Assembly: GCA_034663685.1 (NCBI GenBank)
Contig: JAXDJC010000135.1
Span: 1 to 17,920, forward strand
Reading direction: 5' to 3'
Source: AC-37 sp034663685
Lineage (GTDB): Bacteria > Actinomycetota > Thermoleophilia > Solirubrobacterales > Thermoleophilaceae
Length of the DNA stretch: 17,920 nucleotides
The notes beneath the pieces were generated by a model that saw only the letters and a program-made list of their open reading frames with translations, did not search any database and was not told where the DNA came from. A program made the translations under genes and the position numbers. How positions within the stretch are numbered: the first letter of the stretch is position 1; every line of letters starts with the position of its first letter. Shown piece after piece: positions 12,663 through 17,920 of the stretch.

Positions 12663-13339
12663 TAGGTTGCGGCCGACTCCTGCCGGGCCCGGAACGGCGC
12701 GCTGACCTTCTCCTCGAGCCCCGTGTCGAGCACCACGAGCACCTCGTCGCCCGCCTCGATCACGGAGTCGGACAGCGGTACGAAACCGGTGCCGTCGCGC
12801 AGGATCGAGATCACCAGCGATCCCTCGGGCAGCCCGATGTCCTTCACCTCGGCGCCATCGGCGGCCGACCCGCGCGCCACCTCCACCTCGATGATCTCGA
12901 GTCGCTCCTGCGGCAGGTCCAGCAGGTGCAGCGGCCCGTAGCGCGGCACCTCGTGCTCGATCAGCCTGAGGATCAGGTCCGTGGCCGAGACCGTCGGCCG
13001 GATCCCGAGCAGGTCGAAGTGCTGGAGGTTGCGCGGGTTGTTGCAGCGCGCGATCACGCGCTCCACGCCGTACTTCTCGCGCGCCACCTGCGAGATCAGG
13101 ATGTTGTCCTCGTCGTCGCCCGTCACGGCGATCACCATCTCGGCGCGCTCGATCCCCGCGCGCTCGAGCACCCAGAGCTCAGACCCGTCGCCGTAGTGGG
13201 CGGAGTGCTCGAGCTCCTCCTCGACGGTCGCGTAGCGGCCGCGGTGCGACTCCACCACGGTCACCTCGTTGCCGCGGCCGATCAGCTCGCGGGCGAGGTT
13301 CCAGCCCACCTTCCCCGCCCCGACGATGAGGATGTACAT
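12662..13339 (-). CDS. TrkA-type protein, NAD-binding plus C-terminal RCK domain
   Basis: A 225-residue cytoplasmic regulator. The Rossmann fold begins at once: Y-I-L-I-V-G-A-G-K-V-G-W-N-L-A with the acidic end of strand two (V-V-E-S, Glu30) that selects NAD over NADP. The region A-V-T-G-D-D-E-D-N-I-L follows, and the C-terminal ligand domain (about 140-218) ends L-V-V-L. Such proteins form rings that gate potassium transporters in answer to NAD(H), ATP or cyclic-di-AMP. The start lies 4 bases after the stop of the other TrkA-type gene. The pair resembles CeoB/CeoC of Mycobacterium tuberculosis, which I recall also lying next to an APC permease (Rv2690c). No TrkH or KtrB membrane subunit is in the window. 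Confidence 0.92.
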   Translation of the reverse strand: MYILIVGAGKVGWNLARELIGRGNEVTVVESHRGRYATVEEELEHSAHYGDGSELWVLERAGIERAEMVIAVTGDDEDNILISQVAREKYGVERVIARCNNPRNLQHFDLLGIRPTVSATDLILRLIEHEVPRYGPLHLLDLPQERLEIIEVEVARGSAADGAEVKDIGLPEGSLVISILRDGTGFVPLSDSVIEAGDEVLVVLDTGLEEKVSAPFRARQESAAT

Positions 13340-13343
13340 CGGG

Positions 13344-13772
13344 CTAGCCCACCGCCTCGGTGAGCATGTCGATCGCGAGCTTGGTCGGCGACACGGTCCT
13401 GAGCCCCTGCTCCTCGTACCAGTCGGCCCGCGCGGGATCGAGCACGCGCACGACCACCCGGTCGATCTCGAAGCGCCGCTGGGCGATCTGCGCGATCACG
13501 AGGTTGGTGTTGTCCCCGTCGGTGGAGGCGATGAAAGCGTCCGCGCGCTCGATCCCGGCCTCGAGCAGGGCGTCGATCTCGAGCGCCGTCCCGACCGTGA
13601 ACGAGCCGCCCATCTCCTCCCACGTGCGGTCCTCGCCGCGCTCGAGCTGCGCGACCGCCTCGGGGTCCTCGTCGAGCACGGACACCTCGTTGCCGGCGGC
13701 CAGCATTCGCTTGGCCACCGTCGAGCCCACGCGGCCGCAGCCGACGATCAGTACGAACATGCGCCGCAACAT
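13344..13772 (-). CDS. TrkA-type protein, NAD-binding domain only
   Basis: A 142-residue protein with a Rossmann domain (F-V-L-I-V-G-C-G-R-V-G-S, then V-L-D-E-D with the NAD-selecting Asp) and little after it: the C-terminal ligand domain seen in its neighbour is missing, so the two probably form one mixed ring. The loop R-V-L-D-P-A-R-A and the ending P-T-K-L-A-I-D-M-L fit the family. ATG 13772 is listed; ATG 13760 (starting M-F-V-L-I-V-G) is equally likely since most relatives begin directly at the strand, and neither has a clear ribosome site. It is 59 bases downstream of the second APC permease on the same strand. A perfect palindrome CCGCTAGCGG (13775-13784) lies just before the start. 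Confidence 0.9.
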   Translation of the reverse strand: MLRRMFVLIVGCGRVGSTVAKRMLAAGNEVSVLDEDPEAVAQLERGEDRTWEEMGGSFTVGTALEIDALLEAGIERADAFIASTDGDNTNLVIAQIAQRRFEIDRVVVRVLDPARADWYEEQGLRTVSPTKLAIDMLTEAVG

Positions 13773-13831
13773 ACCCGCTAGCGGCTTGCTTCAGACCTAT
13801 TGAGGACCGCGGCCGGGACGGCCGGGGTGCC

Positions 13832-15802
13832 TCAGGGCGCCACGCCCTCGCGATCCCCGTCCTCACCCGCGGGCGCGGCGGTGAGGATCACGCGGCACGG
13901 CGCCTTCTCGAGCACGTAGCGGGTGGTCTCCCCCACGGCCCGGTTGCGCGGCTCGCCGCGGCCGCCCAGGAGCGTCCCCCCGCGCGTGCGCGTGGACGGC
14001 TCCGCACCGAGCACGATCGCCTCCACACCGCGCCGGCGGGCCTCCGAGACGATCGCGGCGCCGGCCGCCCGCGCCCGCACCATGGCGGTGGCCACGACCA
14101 CCCCGGCGTACTCCTCCCCCACCTCCTTCGCGCGGGCGACAGCGCGCTTGGCCTGCGCGATCTGCTCGTCCGGCACCCGCGCGTCGAGCGGCAGCGACAT
14201 CGGCACCTCGACCACGTAGAGCGCCTCGATCACGGCGCCGCCCTCGCCCTCCTCGCCCTCCTCGGCAGCCAGCCGGCCGGCCGTGCCCACGATGTCGTCG
14301 TCGAGCGACGTCCCGAAGACCGGCACGAGGATGCTGCCGTACTCGGCGCTCGTCCCGCGGTCCTGGAGCGCCTCCTGCGGGATCGCATAGCGCCCCCGCA
14401 GCGACTTGTCCTGCCCGAGCCGGTAGGTGATGTAGAGGACGAGCCCGCCCAGCATCCAGAGCCCGCCCACCGCCCGCGCGCCCCTGTGCAGCACGATCAC
14501 GCTCACCCATGCCGCGAACGACCCGACCGCGCCCACCAGCGCGGGCAGCGGGATCGAGCCGCCGCGCACCGAGATCGACAGCGGAATCCGGAACGCCCGC
14601 GGGGCGTCGCTCTCGCGGAAGCGCATCACGATCACCGACGTGTGGGCGATCGTGAAAGCGAGCATCGCGCCGAACGCGAAGATGCCGGCGAGGAACTCGA
14701 TGTCGGCGCTGAACGCGAGCCCGAGCGAGATGCCGCCCGCCACGGCGATCGCCACGTACGGCGTGCTGCGGCGGCGGTCGAGCCGGCCCAGCACGCTCGG
14801 GATCTGGCGGTGCGTGGCGAGCGAGTAGGTGAGCCGCGAGAGCCCGAGCATCGTGCCGTTCACCGCCTGCACGAGCACGATCGCGCCCATCGCGCCGACC
14901 GCGTAGCGCGCCGCCTCGCGCAGCCAATATGGGTCGAAGCCCGACACGATCCCGAGAATCGGCGCGTTCACGTTCGCGCCGCCGAGCGCCGTGTGCCCGT
15001 CGACCACGGGCAGCACCATCAGCCCGACGGCCGAGATGCCCACGAGCACGACGACCACCGCGACCACCGTGAACACGACCAATCGCTTGAGCCCCTCCCG
15101 CCCCACGCGGATCTCGCCGGCGAGCCCGGAGGCCGCCTCGATCCCGAGGAACGCCACCGCCGTGAGAACGGCCGCGAACCAGAGGTCGGGCCACTGGGGT
15201 GCGCTGCCGAAGTGGATCGTCTCGATGATCTCCCCGGGCCGGTACTCGGTGGCCAGCCCCCAGGCGATGATCGCCGCGAACAGCACGAGGTTGGCCAACC
15301 CCACCCGCGCGAGGCGGCCGAAGCGGCTGGCGGAGGAGCCGCGCACGTTCGACCAGGTGACGAACCCGATCACAGCCGCGGTGGCCAGCTGCTCGAACGG
15401 CGGGTGGTTCAGCTCCCCCCAGAACGCGGCCAGGTAATGCGACACGGCGAAGGACCCGATCGCCATCACGATCAGGTAGTCGAGGAGAATCGCCCACCCG
15501 GCGATGAAGCTCCAGAGCTCGTCGAACGCGTAGCGCGCGAACGTGGAGGCGCCGCCGCGCTCGGGGTGCACCGAGTTCGCCTCGACGTAGGTCATCGTGG
15601 TGATCACGAAGAAGATCCCGGCGAGGCCGAACACGAACGGGGTGAGTCCCAGCGCGCGGTCGGCGACGACGCCGAGGATGAAGTAGATCGACGCCCCGAT
15701 CGCGCTCAGGCCGATCGACGCGAGCGCGGTCTGGCCCAGCCCGCGCGTCACGCGCACGCGCGCCTGGGCGGGAAGCGCCGAGGGCGTCCGTGGCTGCTTC
15801 AC
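13832..15802 (-). CDS. APC-family permease with C-terminal universal-stress domain (APC2)
   Basis: A 656-residue transporter with about 12 membrane segments (about 25-460) and a cytoplasmic universal-stress-type domain from residue 488 (Y-G-S-I-L-V-P-V) to about 645 (A-P-C-R-V-I-L-T). The first helix carries I-G-A-S-I-Y-F-I-L-G and the following part H-P-E-R-G-G-A-S-T-F-A-R, the substrate-helix signatures of APC amino-acid permeases. The stress domain has an acidic Glu/Gly insert near 513-523. The same architecture occurs in KimA, a potassium importer inhibited by cyclic-di-AMP at this domain, so potassium is as likely a substrate as amino acids. The GTG start overlaps the stop of the 66-residue gene as GTGA (15799-15802). 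It is a paralogue of the gene at 16021-17883. Confidence 0.9.
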   Translation of the reverse strand: MKQPRTPSALPAQARVRVTRGLGQTALASIGLSAIGASIYFILGVVADRALGLTPFVFGLAGIFFVITTMTYVEANSVHPERGGASTFARYAFDELWSFIAGWAILLDYLIVMAIGSFAVSHYLAAFWGELNHPPFEQLATAAVIGFVTWSNVRGSSASRFGRLARVGLANLVLFAAIIAWGLATEYRPGEIIETIHFGSAPQWPDLWFAAVLTAVAFLGIEAASGLAGEIRVGREGLKRLVVFTVVAVVVVLVGISAVGLMVLPVVDGHTALGGANVNAPILGIVSGFDPYWLREAARYAVGAMGAIVLVQAVNGTMLGLSRLTYSLATHRQIPSVLGRLDRRRSTPYVAIAVAGGISLGLAFSADIEFLAGIFAFGAMLAFTIAHTSVIVMRFRESDAPRAFRIPLSISVRGGSIPLPALVGAVGSFAAWVSVIVLHRGARAVGGLWMLGGLVLYITYRLGQDKSLRGRYAIPQEALQDRGTSAEYGSILVPVFGTSLDDDIVGTAGRLAAEEGEEGEGGAVIEALYVVEVPMSLPLDARVPDEQIAQAKRAVARAKEVGEEYAGVVVATAMVRARAAGAAIVSEARRRGVEAIVLGAEPSTRTRGGTLLGGRGEPRNRAVGETTRYVLEKAPCRVILTAAPAGEDGDREGVAP

Positions 15803-15999
15803 CGGCGGGGCGGCGCCTCGCCCGGGCCGCCGGCGAGGTAGGCCCTCCCGAGGCCGAGCAGGGCGAACGCGACTCCGACCAGGACCCCGATGGCCAGCGG
15901 CCCGCCGCCGCGGGCGAGGGTGGTGACCACCATCGCCACGCCGAGCAGGCTGATGGCCAGCCCGAGCACGCGGGTCGAGTGTCGGTAGACCCGCTCCAC
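15799..15999 (-). CDS. Small two-helix membrane protein between the permeases
   Basis: A 66-residue protein with a basic start (R-V-Y-R-H-S-T-R) and two hydrophobic helices (about 10-28 and 34-55) joined by R-G-G-G, ending in G-E-A-P-P-R-R. I do not recognise a family. The GTG at 15999 has no evident ribosome site but lies 21 bases after the stop of APC1, and its stop overlaps the start of APC2, so it is very likely real and co-translated. A subunit or modulator of the permeases would fit (inference). Confidence 0.72.
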   Translation of the reverse strand: MERVYRHSTRVLGLAISLLGVAMVVTTLARGGGPLAIGVLVGVAFALLGLGRAYLAGGPGEAPPRR

Positions 16000-16020
16000 G
16001 GCCGCGATTCTAGGCGTGCG

Positions 16021-17883
16021 TCAGGCCGCCGCGCGTGAGCGCTCGCGCGGGGCCGCCTCGATGATCACGCGGCACGGCCGCGTCTCGAGCACGGTCTCGT
16101 GCGTGCGGCTGAACACGGGCACGCCGCCGCGGCGGCTCGGGGTGAGCGGCATCACGATCGCGCGGGCCCTCATGGCGAGCGCCTCGTCGACCACGCGCCG
16201 GCCCGCCTCGCCGGGCCGGACCTTCTCCCAGTGGCCGGTGACCCTGCGCCCGCCCAGCACCCGCGCCGAGTCGATCGCCGCCAGGGCCTTCGCCTCCTGC
16301 TCGGGCAGCGGCGCGTCGATCGGCGCGCTGGCCGGCACGGTGATCGTGGCCAGGATGTGGATCCCGCGCCGCTTGCGGGCGGCGAGCTTGACCGCGGTGG
16401 CCACCGCCTGCCGCGAGTAGCCGCCGTCCTCGAACGCAACCAGCACCGACTCGTACTCCACCTCGCGCTCCACGATCGGCCCGGGCACGATGATCTTGGT
16501 GGTCTGGGTGAGGCTGAGGTTGAGCCGCCGGCGATAGACCACGTAGCTCGTGATCCCCACGATCAGCCACACCGAGCCCGCGATCAGCGTGGTGAGGTTG
16601 AGCACGATGACCACCACGAAGGCGAGCCCCGTGCCGATCGCGCCGAACACCGCGAACAGCGGGATCGAGTGGCCGCGGATCGACACGTTGCCGGGCGCGG
16701 TGTACGGCCGCTCGATCTCGGGTGCCTTCACCCGCAGCGCGATCAGCGCGAGGTGGGCGATCGTGAACGACAGCATCGCCCCGAACGCGTAGATCGTGCC
16801 GAGGAAGTCGGCCTGCCCGGGCACGATCGTCAGGCATGCGACCAGGCCGAAGATCCCGATCGCGACGTACGGGGTCTTGTAGCGCGGATGCAGCCGGCGC
16901 AGGCCCTCGGGCAGCTGGCGGTGCTGGCCCATCGAGTACGTGAGCCGCGACACGCCGATCAGGCCGGCGTTCGTGGCGATGAACAGGATCGTGGCCGCCA
17001 GCAGGCCCACGTAGATCTCGGCCGCGTGCTGGAACACGCCGAGGTCCATGCTCTTGACCACGCCGAGGATCGGGTCCCCCGCGAACTCGCCGGCCAGCGC
17101 CGTGTGCCCGTTCACGACCGGCATCGCGGAGAGCGCCACGATCGGCAGGAACGCGTAGATCACGGCCACCGCGATCACCACGCCCGCGATCGCGCGCGGG
17201 ATCGTCCGGCCGTAGTCGCGCGCCTCCTCCGCCAGGTTCGACACGGTCTCGATGCCCGTGTAGGCCACCATCCCAACCGGGATCGCGATCAGGAAGTTGC
17301 CGACGGTCGGGTGGGTGCCGAAGTCGACGTTGTCCACGAGCGTCTGCGGTGAGAGCACGAGGAAGCAGCCCACGACCACGAGCAGCACCTGGGTGAGGAA
17401 GTCGGCGATCGCGAGGAACACGTTCAGGCTCGCCGCCTCCTGGATCCCCACCACGTTGACCACGGCGAGGATCGCCACGATCGCCACGCCGGCCACGATG
17501 TCGCCGGGGGAGTCGCGCAGCGGGCCCCAGAACACGCCCAGGTAGTGCGGCACGAAGAACGCCGAGATGGCGACCGTGATGATGTAGTTGAGCATCTGGC
17601 CCCAGGCGGCGACGAAGCTGACCAGCTCGTTGAAGCCGCGTCGCGCGAAGCTCGAGGACCCGCCCGCCTCGGGGAAGTTGGTGGAGCCCTCGGCATAGGT
17701 CATCGCCGTCATCACGAACAGCCCGCCGGCGATCAGGTAGACGACCGGCGACATCCCCAGCGCGAAGGAGGCGACCAGGCCCAGCGCGTAGTAGATCGAC
17801 GAGCCGACGTTGCCGTAGGCCGTGGAGAAGAGGGCGTTGACCCCCAGGACGCGCTGGAGGCCTTCGAGACGGCGTTCTGCCAT
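16021..17883 (-). CDS. APC-family permease with C-terminal universal-stress domain (APC1)
   Basis: A 620-residue transporter, first gene of the cluster. About 12 membrane helices occupy residues 12-455; helix one has Y-G-N-V-G-S-S-I-Y-Y-A-L-G and the next loop F-P-E-A-G-G-S-S-S-F-A-R, followed by W-G-Q-M-L-N-Y-I-I-T-V-A-I-S, quite like the KimA region L-L-V-D-Y-I-L-T-V-A-V-S. A universal-stress-type domain runs from 477 (Y-E-S-V-L-V-A-F-E-D) to about 610 (R-P-C-R-V-I-I-E-A-A-P). The G-x2-G-x9-G ATP loop of ATP-binding stress proteins is not clear, so a different nucleotide or none may bind. Substrate: amino acid or potassium, undecided. ATG 17883 has no ribosome site but a -10 box 12 bases before it, so the mRNA may be nearly leaderless. 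Confidence 0.9.
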   Translation of the reverse strand: MAERRLEGLQRVLGVNALFSTAYGNVGSSIYYALGLVASFALGMSPVVYLIAGGLFVMTAMTYAEGSTNFPEAGGSSSFARRGFNELVSFVAAWGQMLNYIITVAISAFFVPHYLGVFWGPLRDSPGDIVAGVAIVAILAVVNVVGIQEAASLNVFLAIADFLTQVLLVVVGCFLVLSPQTLVDNVDFGTHPTVGNFLIAIPVGMVAYTGIETVSNLAEEARDYGRTIPRAIAGVVIAVAVIYAFLPIVALSAMPVVNGHTALAGEFAGDPILGVVKSMDLGVFQHAAEIYVGLLAATILFIATNAGLIGVSRLTYSMGQHRQLPEGLRRLHPRYKTPYVAIGIFGLVACLTIVPGQADFLGTIYAFGAMLSFTIAHLALIALRVKAPEIERPYTAPGNVSIRGHSIPLFAVFGAIGTGLAFVVVIVLNLTTLIAGSVWLIVGITSYVVYRRRLNLSLTQTTKIIVPGPIVEREVEYESVLVAFEDGGYSRQAVATAVKLAARKRRGIHILATITVPASAPIDAPLPEQEAKALAAIDSARVLGGRRVTGHWEKVRPGEAGRRVVDEALAMRARAIVMPLTPSRRGGVPVFSRTHETVLETRPCRVIIEAAPRERSRAAA

Positions 17884-17895
17884 GGGCCAATTTGC

Positions 17896-17901
17896 ATACT
17901 A
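17896..17901 (-). promoter_or_regulatory. Likely -10 box of the permease cluster
   Basis: TAGTAT on the minus strand, inside an AT-rich patch (17889-17901), 12 bases before the ATG at 17883. Transcription would begin about six bases before the start codon. The -35 box would lie beyond the window end. Confidence 0.4.
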
Positions 17902-17920
17902 GGCCGCACCGCCGCCGGCT

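Noticed and set aside
13341..13350. GGGCTAGCCC palindrome between the two TrkA-type genes, and CCGCTAGCGG at 13775-13784
   Set aside because: Ten-base GC-rich palindromes are expected by chance; the first overlaps a stop codon. Similarity is limited to the CTAG core.

Overview
The window is a stretch of a very GC-rich (about 70 % by eye) bacterial chromosome. Codons end almost always in G or C, GTG starts are common and neighbouring genes are tightly packed. The protein families (collagen-like surface proteins with an actinobacterial-type tail, ECF sigma/anti-sigma pair, tandem TrkA proteins beside an APC permease, no encoded tRNA CCA end) fit a high-GC actinobacterium. My best guess is the Thermoleophilia/Solirubrobacterales, from general resemblance only.

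Layout, left to right. (1) 2-4455, plus strand: two collagen-like proteins with a shared C-terminal domain (the first is cut by the window edge), then a membrane GGDEF + HD-GYP protein starting 4 nt after the second collagen gene. (2) 4456-4685: regulatory stretch with two palindromes, a promoter and a possible 31-codon gene. (3) 4686-8209, plus strand: two overlapping ABC half-transporters that look like an asymmetric heterodimeric exporter. (4) 11144-8221, minus strand: ECF sigma factor, its zinc-finger anti-sigma factor, a YczE-like membrane protein and two copper-binding (cupredoxin) lipoproteins. The same ECF-type promoter (CGAACC, 16 nt, CGTA) lies before the sigma gene and before the cupredoxins, so the cupredoxins are probably targets of this sigma factor. 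(5) 11205-11350: tRNA-Gln(CTG), minus strand, with three perfect inverted repeats stacked just upstream, one of which matches a Gram-positive LexA (SOS) box. (6) 17883-11433, minus strand: six tightly packed genes, APC permease with universal-stress domain, 66-residue membrane protein, second APC permease with universal-stress domain, two TrkA-type NAD-binding proteins, and a FAD-dependent reductase.

How the parts work together. Region 1 suggests cyclic-di-GMP turnover linked to a surface fibre. Region 4 reads as a self-controlled envelope response making blue-copper lipoproteins. Region 6 resembles the APC permease / CeoB / CeoC neighbourhood of mycobacteria and the APC-plus-stress-domain architecture of the potassium importer KimA. 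It is best read as an ion (probably K+) or amino-acid transport unit under nucleotide control, with no TrkH/KtrB channel in sight. Three gene pairs (sigma/anti-sigma, the two cupredoxins, small protein/APC2) share the same 4-base GTGA start-stop overlap, and the two ABC genes share a TTGA overlap, so translational coupling is a recurring theme. I see nothing phage-, transposon- or CRISPR-like. There is no gene-free stretch longer than 300 bases.
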